Source of the DNA: Diadema setosum
Lineage: Eukaryota > Echinodermata > Echinoidea > Diadematoida > Diadematidae
Length of the DNA: 64,000 nt
NCBI GenBank assembly: GCA_033980235.1
Contig: CM067072.1
Coordinates: 14,066,871 to 14,130,870, forward strand
Reading direction: 5' to 3'
The stretch's first letter is position 1. Every line of letters starts with the position of its first letter. Of this stretch, positions 24,801 to 36,800 are shown piece by piece. The notes under the pieces were generated by a model. That model saw nothing but the letters and a program-made list of their open reading frames with translations. It was not told the origin of the DNA and did not search any database. Made by a program: the position numbers and the translations under genes.

Positions 24801-27800
24801 TTCAAAGATAGGACACCATCAAATAGAGAAATATACAATATATAATCTTCAATGATACTGCACTCTTTGCATAACAATAAATATTTTTGCAAACATTGTT
24901 CAAATTGTCACATTTTTATAATTATTATATTTGTTTTTTTCAGCAGCTTTAAGCTCAAATACCTCCAACTGATAAAAAGGGATATATCTGCTTTTGCATA
25001 TAAACTCTTCAAGTGCACTACCAGGACATAGGTGTTTACAGAGTAGTCCTCATATAAAATCCTCTATATAAAGTGGTAATATGGATTCCAACAAAGAGGT
25101 TGCTGGAAAGTTGACATTTGAGAGGGTGTTTTTTTTTTTTTGGTCACTTTTTGCAGAACTCAAATGAATAAGAGTGGAGTTAACTCCTTCTGCCATTGAA
25201 CTCTTCATGATATAGTCAAACCTGTCTACAGTGGCCAAAGAGCATGCAATTAATTCCGATCATCCACATCATCACTTTGTAAGGTGTAATCCACACTGTA
25301 TTTTAGGACATCACCAATACTCATCAACAAACAGTATTAACTCCAAAACGATTCAATACTCATCCAGATCCCTCCCTCCTAACGTGTGAGGGATTATTTC
25401 TCATTCACCTCATGCGAAAATTCTCACGGATGCCCACGCAGACATGCATATTATCATTAAAACCCATCAATGTCCAACAAAGTGTTCAACACACTTGGTG
25501 ATGTGTAGCACTTTATGCTTCCAGTCAAAACTTTTGATCAAAATGCCGATGATCAACTTTTACCTGTCTTGCTTCCAGTGCGTGTCATAAACACTGTAAA
25601 TATCTTGCCGTAACTCTCCTTGAAAATTGTAACATTTATGCAGAAGGATGCAAGTGAGAAAAAAAAAATAACAGAAGAGCAAAAAAGAAACCAAAAAAAG
25701 TAAAAAAAAAAAATGTGCATGAATAAGACAAGAGGTGTGGTGAGGTTAGTAAAAATGTGCACAAAAATAAAGTCTATTCCTAGCATCTGTGGAGAGGAAC
25801 CCACAAGTCCTAGGAAAGAAAACCTTTTAAGAAAAATGTAACACTGAAGGTGTCAAACTTAAGTCAGCAATTGACAGACATAAATCGATGGGTCTCAGAC
25901 TGATTGAAAATGGGTATTTAAAGGAAAGTTCCATCCTGGTATTATGTTGCTTTGTACGAATATGGAAAAGACTGTGAATTACGTAGATCAGTGAAAATTT
26001 TTTTGGGAAAAATCACACAATAAAAGTTATGAATTGTACAACAAATCCTCAACTGGTTGAGTAGCTCTTCATTTGTTTTGTGCACAGAATTTTGCTAATT
26101 TTCATTTTCCACAAATATTTGGGCGCAGACAGAACTTGCCCATGGAGGAGGACATGCAAAAACACACTACTCTTTAATAGTACAATATATCAAGAACAGG
26201 TTGGAAGAATTTTTTATTTTATTTTTTTTTGCAGGAGAAGTATCAAAATTGGTGAAATCCTGAGTAAAAATTAAAAAGGAGAGTTGCTCAACATCAAAAT
26301 CACACAGTTGCTATTTTGCCTTCTGCTCTAAACTTTAACAGTTTGAGTTAACAACTTTTTTTTTTCTGTGTGTACGTGTCTGATTTTTCCCCCAAAATTT
26401 CCACTGATCTACCTCGAGATTTTTTTTTTTCTATACAAAGCAAAATAATAGGATGGAATTTCCTTTAAAGCACATGAGAGAAAATTTCTTTGACTGATAA
26501 AAGTATAAAATGCAGCAACGGAATGGTGAAAGTTTGAGCAAAATTGGAAAGCAGTCTGAAGAGAAATGTATGAAAAAAACAAAACAAAACAAAAAACACT
26601 TGCATGAATTTCACATTTGTCATGCTTGTTTTTGAAGAATAACCAATAGGACATGCTCAATGAAGCTTTTGGCTGAGAAGAGTTTTTGCCTTTGAGATTT
26701 GCGACATGTCACACACATGACAGAAGAAGAATAATGTTACGTCAGATCTCCGTCGTTGTCACATGATCTACTACTCAATGCGCCACTATTATGATGAAAT
26801 ATTTGTGTAATTCTCTTCACATTGACCCAACCTCCTCAAAATTTTCACTGACCAACCATAAAATGCTGCTAACCTGCCAACATGCATATCGAAGATAACA
26901 AAATAATAACAACCCCAGAACAAATACAAGTAATACGGTGCGTCTCAGTTAAATGTGAACATGGCGTAACTTGCAACCCATCAAGCTGCACCCAACATTC
27001 AGAAGCTTGTTACAAAAAAAAAATCAAAAAATGCTGGACATTACACGAAGCACATTGCTCCGGTCAAAGCAAAAGCACCCCAATGTGGAAAACTGTTACA
27101 CTTCTGGCAATACAAACACAGAATGTATACCTGTCTTGCTCAATAATAGGCAATGGCTTATTAGCTTGGGCCATTTTTCTGCAAGAAATAAAACAACAGC
27201 AACTCTTATCCTGGATGTTACACCTGTCTGACCACATGGGACTTTCTTATCTTGATCAGAATGGTGCATATCACTTTAAACAGTGAAATATATTGTAGTA
27301 TATATTTTCCTACAATAATTCAATATCAACAAATATGAATGATTCTGATGATAAACTAGGAAGACCCGTGCTTCGAGAAAATTGCCATATGCCTGGTAAA
27401 TTTCTTCGATTACCATGGGCCACTGACAATATAAGAATAAAACAACATATAAACAAAATAAAAAAACTGAAATAGTAAATCAAAGTTCTCATAATCTAAC
27501 TCTTTTGAAGACATACATGTACTCAGAATAAACACTGAACAGTCAGTCGGAATATATTCTCAGTACTTGGTATGAATGGACTTGGTAAAATGGTATGAAC
27601 CTGTTTTTGCTAAGATATGTTTTTTTTTTTTCATTTAAAAGCATGAGACACAATCTTTTGTGTTGATGAAAATGAAATCTATAAATAAAATCAACAAATC
27701 GGCACTATGTCCCATTTGGGCTTTTCATGACATTTTCTTACATGTATGTTGTTTACAATTTGGCCATGATCAGGCAAAGTAACTTGTATCTTGACTTTAT

Positions 27801-30800
27801 ATATCTTGAAAAAAATGTATTCTTTTTTCTCTTTTTCTTTTTTAATTCTTGAGTAATTCAATCATTCAGCACTTTAGTAATTGAAGTATTATCAAAGCAT
27901 GTTCTAAAAATATTCAGCATATTAAGGGGTATTGGTCATTTAAGTATAAATGCCACTAAAAGTAAGTAAATGTTTGGCACACACCCAATCCTAAAAGGCC
28001 AGGACATGTCCCATAGCATTGCCTTTGCCATATTGACAGTGAATAATCACCTTATTGCATTATTGCTTATTGTAATTTGTATTGAAACATGACAAGTTTC
28101 ATAATATGGTGAAACCACGTATGTTGAAGTAGTCTGGTGGCATTTCAAGTTTGTTTTTTTCTTTTCCCTTTCAAACCACAATGACAGAGTGAATGTTAGG
28201 ATATGGCTATTTGGTATAATCTTGTGATCTTTCTTCTTTTTTTGTACATGGTACATTTAAAGCAAATCTTATGTCTTTAGGTCTTTTGCTATGAAAAGAC
28301 AGAATAATGAAAGCGAAAGAAAAATGTGTGAGATATGTCCTTCTACTGCTAAAATGGTAAATGTTCCATTGGAAAGAGTGCATATCTTGTGCCAAGGAAA
28401 AAGTTTCTGAGAAAGAATTGACCGAATATCAAGGTGCATTCCCTTTGCCTCATTTATGGCCAAATTGTACGATCTACCACCGTTTCTGAGTGCATCAGAC
28501 ATAAGGAAGAAGCACTTGCGTTAACTGTCGTGTCTGCGACACGAATATAATGTGCCACCGAAAATATCTCTGATTGCCAAGGCAAACAAGTAAAAGATTA
28601 TACCTCTCTTGCTCAAGAACAAGTAGTGGTTTAAAGGCCTGCATCATTTTTCTGTAAGAGATAAAACAATGGTGATTTTTTTTTTTTACACACTGCAGGT
28701 CGGGAAGAGATATATATAGATCATACACTAATATGCTCCACTTCCATCGTCTCTTTATCTACCATACGTTCTATAGAAGGATATTAGAGGACAAGTTCAT
28801 CCAAATATGTGTGCGGATTAAGTGAATGCAGCAATATTAGAAGAACACATCAGGGAAGTGTGAGGAAAATTGGGCAATCCATCCAAAAGTTATGAGCTGC
28901 TGCCATTACTGGATGAGGAGACTACTACAGTTTGTGATGTCACATATATAGAATATAAAAAGAAAATATTTTGGACATTTCCACAAAATTTCATTTCTAA
29001 TGGAAAGCACACATTTCCTCCACTTGCTACTGACACATGTGAAGGGTAATATTATTCCTCCTGCTTTATGAAAGAGGCAAGTCAAGTGCTCTGTTATTAT
29101 GATAGAAAAATGAAAATATGTTACATTTTCTTCCTATCATTCTTCATATACAACATCACAAATTGAAGTAGTTTTCTCATCCAGTGATGACTGCACAAAA
29201 AAAAAAAAAAAATAGATAGATAGTCAGATTTTCCTCAAACTCTCGCTGATGTGTTCTACTAATATTGCTGCATTCATCCAATTCCATAGATATATCTGGG
29301 CGAACTTGCCCTTTAATACCAGACATAATATCAATTCTTTTCTTGGGTGGTCGTTAAATATTTCATGGCTACACGGACAGCACCAAGCAGATAGAGACAA
29401 CATATACAAACTGAAGCACACAATCTTCCTCTTGACGCATGGGAGACAGCCGTAACTTATACTGTACTTCCTTATCAATCTAGGACTCAGCATGATGGGG
29501 AAAAAAAATCACTCACATCGAGACCAGACAACTTATCCAGCAAAAGTAAAATTGAATGGGTGGGTCAGAGGAGCTTCAGACAAAACAAAACAACAACAAC
29601 AACAACAAACAACAACAACAACAACAAAGACAACAGAACAAATCTCAGTTCGTAAAATTGAATAGATAACATAAGACAATTGTGATATGACCAGCATTTA
29701 AGTAGATACACCACTTCAGACACAAGTATTCGTTATATGACAATCGATCAAAACATTGGTAGGCCTAGTCTCCCTCCTCCAGTAATTCTCGTGAATTATA
29801 TGCCCGGCACTTTCATGGATGAACAATTTCCCTAACATCAAGTTACAATACAGAATACAGAGATTATACTAGGCTATTATTGCTGGGCTAGATGTACGAT
29901 ATGAGAAGACAATCTCTTTGATTGCAGTGTGCTGTGAGGAGATTGACAAACAAAAGGAGATGGTGACTTACGATTCACTAGTGATGGAAGAATTTCTGGA
30001 CATGGACTTGGGGGAGAGGTCAAACTCGGAGTCCGAGCGGTAGAGGAAGGACTCCCTCCGCTGGGGGAAGTTGAGGACCAGTCCCGACGAGGGGCTGGCC
30101 GCCTCCACTCCGGGACTCCGACTCGGCGACGGGCCATTCTCGACATCGAAGCTATAGTGAGGAAGAAAGACCAGAAAAGAAGAAAGAAAAACAGTTAGCT
30201 CATCATGCTGCCCACAAAGCTCTAACAAGAGTGGTACACATTAAAGGGTGTGTACAGTTCTGGTTGAGGTGAGGATTTAGCTTATAACGTTTTGCGAGAT
30301 ATTCAGAATTCACTCTATGAGATGTCAAAGAGCATGCAATTCTAAGGGGTATCAAAAGTTTATTTGATGAAAATCGGTTTTGAAATGGCTCAGATATCCC
30401 CCCCAAAAAAGGTGAAACAAAGAGATCCTAATAAAAGGCATGGCCTGTCGCCTTTTATTATCACTTTTTTGGATATCTCAGCCATTTGAAAACCAATTTT
30501 CATCAAATAAATGTTGAATCCTTCTTAAAATTACATGCTCTTTCATATTTCATAAGAGGTTTCTCATTATCTCACTTAGGAATGTTCAAAACATGAATCC
30601 CTACCTCAACCAGTACTGTACAGTCCCTTTAACCCCTTTTTGGTGCCTTTTGCATCAAATGGGGTATTTCACATTGACTTCCTTTTGGTACCTTTTGCAT
30701 CAAAGGGGGTTCACGTTAACCCCCTTTTGGTGCCAATTTCTTCAGGCTGTAGACTTGCTAACTAATCATGGGAACTCAATTTATATCCTTCCACATATTA

Positions 30801-33800
30801 TGTTCACAATGTACCCACCAAAACAATTAACAAAACAGGCGAATCAGATGAAAAATGTGTCACTTACAAATATTCATTGAGGTTTTCCGTAAATGAAATA
30901 GTAACAAGAATGTGAAAATGCAATGTGTATGAAATGAACTTCACAATGATTCAAGTTACAGGATACACTTGGATCATTCAATAGAGTATATCATATTCAT
31001 ATTGGAATTTGAAATAATATGTGGGGAAACTGTAGAAATAACAGATGCTTGTGGAGGAAGGTCCCCAGAAAAGAAGACATCACATACACATCTACACACA
31101 CACACACACACACATACATTAGGAATTAGAGAGACCAAATTGACCTGTAAAGGTTTTGAGATAGAATATTGAGAATTAGGTCTACAAAAATCAATCTTCT
31201 CTGACAGGTCAATTTAGGACACTGGTGAACGTAATGTGTCATAAGATGTGCAGATTGAGGAATAAAAATACACATTTGTCTCTTTCTGCATCATAATCAA
31301 CATGACCTTAAACAGCAGTCACAATTTTGATTGAGATTGATGACAGTGCTACCATGCAGTACAACAGGCTGAAGAATGCCAACAAGAAGAATTTCCCATA
31401 TGGACAATAAATGAATCTGAATCTGAATCTGAATCTGAATCTGAAAAAAAAAGATCAAGTACAGCTCGTTTAGTAGCATCTGTGCAGAAAGGCCCTTATG
31501 TGATGCAAGTGCATGGTGCAACAGACAGAATGTCTGATGCTACAACGACCATTCAGCACTAACATGACAGGTCATCCACACTTTGGCTCAGATATTGTTG
31601 GTGCAGAAGTACAACAAATCTTGCTTGTTTTCCTCTTTACACAGTTCCCTGTTGCTCTGATTTTGAAACTGCATAAAAGCCAGGGCACATTTTTCAGTCG
31701 GTGATTCGATACTGAGACGTACACAGAATTCAATTGTAGAAGTCTTGCCCTTCAGAGAACATGTGCAAACTTGTGTTTATTTTCATATCTTGCAATTTTG
31801 CATTGAGCATTAAAACTCATGTCGGCCAGGGATCTGTACTAATCCCATCTGTGCAAGACCGAAATTCAAATGGATGCAACAGCTCACTCTTGTTCTGGTC
31901 GTTGCTTTCTTTTCTGAGATGGTGGGGTTTGTGGGTTGAGACAAATCTAATGAGGCTAACTTGTTTTGTATCGATTCCTTACGTCAACTGGAGCAATTTT
32001 CATGCTGACGAAGCTGCAGAGACGAGCCATTTGCATAGATGCAGAGGCTTAAGCCTGTGCAAGAACGTAACGACTACCCAGTCGTATTCCATGTGCATGT
32101 ATGCATTTCATGAATATTTGGAAAAGGGTTGAGGGAAGAGGAAATCTTTTTTAGATGGAGAAGTGTTACTGCGGCCATTTTGGATTCTCTGGGAACCGTG
32201 AGAAAAGGGGGAGAAGCCTGTTCCGCTCTGGTTCAGCCGCGGCGACCCACAATGCAACAGGAGCCGCTCTGCTGGCACGGTCTGACAGATGCGCTCCGCT
32301 GCGGAACTGCGTCTTGGGAATCCCGTCTTCACGCACGGGCCGGCAGGCGAACCGCTATCACAACAATCGCTGCATGCCTAAACCGGTCGGCGGCAGAAGA
32401 CGAACCGCATTCGGCATTGGCAGCTCATTGGCAATGCAGGGTACTGACGCCATCTAAAAATGTACATTAAAAAAAAAAGGGAAAAAAAACCCAGAACAAA
32501 AACGGAGGAAGCTGTGAAACCACAGCGCCACCATGCATATGATATCACTGCATAATTTAGTTTTGGTGCAATTTCTGTTCACACCATCCTCCATCCACAA
32601 TCTGATTCAGCAAACAAGAGCCATACTCTGGAATGATTGTCACTTCAGCCTTGATAATTTAACCCTTTGTGGGCTAATTGCCACAGAAAATCTCATAGCA
32701 TTGTGTACACACTGTCAGAGTCCCTGGCATAGAAGGGGTTAAACACTGTCGAGCGAGAGAAGACAAAAGCTGAATGATCGAACAGATAGAAGCTATCGGC
32801 CACGCTCCTGACCTGACCTTGTTATATAGTCATGGAGTCAAGAACCTTGCGACGTCTAGATTTCCTGCCATTTACCATTTCAGAAAAGCAAAAATGAAAA
32901 CCAAACCCCAGAGTCGAGTAAATCTACGCTCCCTTGTGATCAATTATGGATCAGTCTAACCCTCAGTATGACATATTGCTTTGCCCTCCCGGGTTTTACC
33001 AATGCTGCTCGTGATGCGACTTCTCCATTTCCAAGAATTTAGTCACAATTCATACGCCTCCGGAATTCCCTCCCATAACACTTCACAATGTGCATCAGTG
33101 ACTGACTTGGTGGAAGCGAGTAACTACAGTAGTCAGCGAAAATATAAGTCACCGTGATAAACTGATACATATTACTTCCTGTCTATATACCTTTAAATGC
33201 GTTCTCTCCGAGCTAGTGAGTGTAAAACCTACTGATGTATCGTGGTGATGGTGGTGGATTCTGCAAAAAATGCATTGTAATGCCACATGGGAAATTTCTT
33301 GTGCTTGGCTGGGTAAGACAAATTTTGTGTGTTTCTTATTTTGCAGACAGTCACAAAAATTGCGTAAACACTGCAAACAGCTCAATACTGCGACAGTGGT
33401 TAAGGACTTTGGCAGCATATATTACCGTTAAACTTAACGTAACCGGTCCACAACACGACAGTCAATTCACTCATGTGACAGAATGGGCGAACTTGGAGAA
33501 AACTAGGAAAAAAATAACATAACAGTAATGCCCATACCAAAATGCCTACCTTGAAATCAACAATATGAAATAATATAACACACAGAAACAAGCAAAAGAT
33601 TCACAAGCTTCGACTTTTGTGCTAGTTTCATTTCCACCACATGAAAATTTCAACGTTAAATGTGACAAATCATGAAACACATGGAAGGGCAAGGGGAAGG
33701 AATTTGTTTGTGATGCAAGGCATATCTGAAACATGGGTCTGAAAACCTCATCTCCGTAACATTTCAGGCCATTTAATTATGATGTTATGCATGAAAATGA

Positions 33801-36800
33801 TATTTGAAGAAAAGGAGAACAAATGTTGCCCTATTATCTGAGGCAGTTATGTAAAAAAAAAAAAAAAAAATCCTACAAAATGTTAGCAAGTGTCTGTGTC
33901 TTCCAATTTCAAAAGAGGGATGGCCTGTTACCCAGATTCAGAGCTCTCCAGACAGCACAAAAACCAATCTGCATTGCTAACAAAATTTCCCCCAATTTTG
34001 CTAGGGTTAGTGTACGAGCCCCTCCGACTGTCATAGTTGCCTGCGGGAGAGGGACTGAACAGAAATTTGGGGTCTGCCGGTCGGTCGGGGGAATACTCAC
34101 TGTGTCAAGAATTCGACTGTCCCAATTTCGCCTCTTTTCTTTTTCTTTTTCTTTGTGACATAAACTCCCAAAGGAGAGCCAGCTGCAGAAACATGGCGCA
34201 AGCTGAAACGTTTTTGCTCCTGATTGACTTTGCTTTCCCAGGGCATTTACGGCAAATGATAGCGATAGGTCCCAAAATGTGTTAGTGTTATCAGCATGGG
34301 AGAAGAAGGAGGTAAGAATAGTTTTGGATTCGATTACAAAAATGTTTTTCGGCACGTCTCTCATTGCCAGTAAAGCAACATACAAAATGTTCCTTCTTTC
34401 TCCCCCCCCCCAAAAAAAAAATGCAATTTACCCTTAAATTATTGTTATGTGTTGTTTTCTTTCTCGGCTCTTCTGCCAAACAATGATCCAGTTAAGGACT
34501 ACATACACATGGTGTCACCGCATATCTTTCTCCCTTAAATTGTTGTTGTCACACTTTGAAAAAATATTGGATGACTTTAAAGAAACGCATCTCTTGATCG
34601 AGAGTTGACATACATCATATCTTGGAATCCCACATAGGCGTACTGTGACATGTCTATAAATACAGATGTGATAAACATTTTGCCAACATATATCATCTTT
34701 TATGTGTGAATGCCAATGTTTATAGAGATACGCCTAGGCATGCCTTGTTTTGAATTATGGCCCTTCTGCTTATTAGTCACACCCGGGAAGAAAAATGCAT
34801 ACCAGATAAAGATAACAGAGCAACATCGCTGGGGTAAGGAAAAATAAAATTGCAGACAGCGAAAAGAGCATGGATCAAGATTGATTCTCGTATCAAGGAT
34901 GAGTCCTCATTAGAAATGCATGTATTCTATCAATCTGTGTTAAGTAATGTAAGTATATTTGTAAGTATATGAAGTAATTTCCGCTGGCATAAACATCACC
35001 TGCTCTGGAGACTAATGTATAGATGTAACTAAACTGATGCTGGCCTAGGAAAAGAACAGCAGACTTTACACAGCAGCATGTGTGTGTTTGTGCAAGTATT
35101 CATTGACATTAACCCATTAGTCACTGAACCGCCCGAAAGTACCCGTCAGATTACTCGCTAAAATGGCCGAAACCACCTGTCCGTTTTTTTGGTTTTTCTA
35201 AAAGAGTTTTATGCTTTACTATTTTGATTGTTTTCATATAGAATATATAATTATGATATTTGAAAAAGGTCAAATGTCAAAAGTATGTCAGAATCATTTC
35301 TGTGACACACAAGTCTCTTGGTAAAGTCTTAATAGGCTTTCAAATAAACATAATGTATAATAGACAAAAATAAACACACAGTGATCTATTTTGCATAATT
35401 TAGTAAGTTGTCGAAATGACAGTGATATTGATGTATCTTCCAGGGAAAAATAGGCCATTATGTATGGAATCTTCAGTTGCTAAAGGGTTAACTCCTGAGC
35501 TAACATGGCCATATTGACTTTCTTTGATCATCCGAGTGAAGAAACTAATGTCAAAATGGCAAGGTTTCTGTTTGAGCTCAAAGATTCCCTGGTATGCATG
35601 TTACTCGGTTTGCAGTGAAGAACGTCACATGCATGTGCAGACTGCTGGGTATCCGATGTTTGAGATGCACTTGTCATACCGGCACACAAGCACACGGTCC
35701 AAAATTGAAGTGGGAGGGTTGGTAGCGTGGATGCGTAGATTACTAAAGACCCACTTGAACAGTTTGGAGAGGACTATAAACACAGGGGCCATGGCCTGAG
35801 AGGCCCCCCCCCCCCCCCACAAAATTTGATTCAGATGAATCTGGTAGGATGCTTCAGAAGATGCATGAAGGAGGAGGAGAAGGAGGAGGAGGAGGAGGAG
35901 GAGAAGGAGAGGGAGGTCGAGGAGGCGGAGAAGGAGGATGAGGGGGAGGAGGACGGAGGAGAAGGATGGAATGGGGGAAGAAGGAGGGGGAAGAGGAAGA
36001 AGGGATGGAGGGGTGACCATGAGGAAGAGGAGGAGGAGGAAGAGGAGGAGGAGGAGGGGAGGTGAAGGGAGGATGAAGATGAGGGAGAGGAAGAGGAGGA
36101 GGAGAAGAAAGAGAAAAGGAAAGAAAGGAAGTGGATGGAAGGAAAAGGAAGAGGAGGAGGAGGAAAAAATGGAAGAGGAATAAAAAAGGGAAGTGAAAGA
36201 GAAGAGGAGGAGGAGGATGGGAGGAGGAAGGGGAAAACAGAGGACAGGGGAGAATGATGACGGAGAAAGGATGCAACAATGGAAAAGAGACAAGGCAAGA
36301 TGGATGAGAAGGACTACACAAACATCCTGGTAAGTACAGCTGAATTTGTGTATCTTCTGGAGACATCGAACCCTCAACAACAACCACAACAAAAAGTTTC
36401 TGTGCATTTTGGCATGATGGCCACAAAGAAGTATAAACTAAGGTGTAGACAAGAACAATGTCTCGGTCCAACATTTTGACAACTGATGACAAAATTGTAT
36501 ATTTTCTTTCTTCAGAAAGATATGCATTTCACTAGGCCATAGAAAGTCTGACATACTCCTTACCTAGATTGGTGATTTTCATAATTTACATAAAAGATTA
36601 TCAGCAAACTTTCTTTTAAACCTAAATTCTGTCAAATGATCTCATTGACCCAGAGGATTTTCTTGAGCATTTGGAACAATTATGAGGTTTTTTTAAAAGT
36701 ATTTTTACTTCAGTTTTTTGTTATCAAAATTGTATTTACCCTTTGTGAAGTGCATGCTCTAAGCCTAGTCATACACTTCATAAGAGCATGAGAAAATGCC

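Larger units (their letters stand above)
22195..29971 (-). other. PDE4 intron 2
   Basis: 7777 bp, GTAAGT donor and CCGCAG acceptor. It holds the 2.1-kb purine-rich array next to exon 3, TTAA elements at 25918-26468 and 28784-29316, and a (CAA)n tract. 24350-25900 and 26470-28780 are AT-rich with no recognised gene. Confidence 0.85.

Noticed and set aside
35625..36492. Minus-strand frames of 260, 212 and 155 codons and a Glu/Lys-rich plus frame
   Set aside because: All lie over a GGA/GAA purine tract; composition alone keeps stops out.
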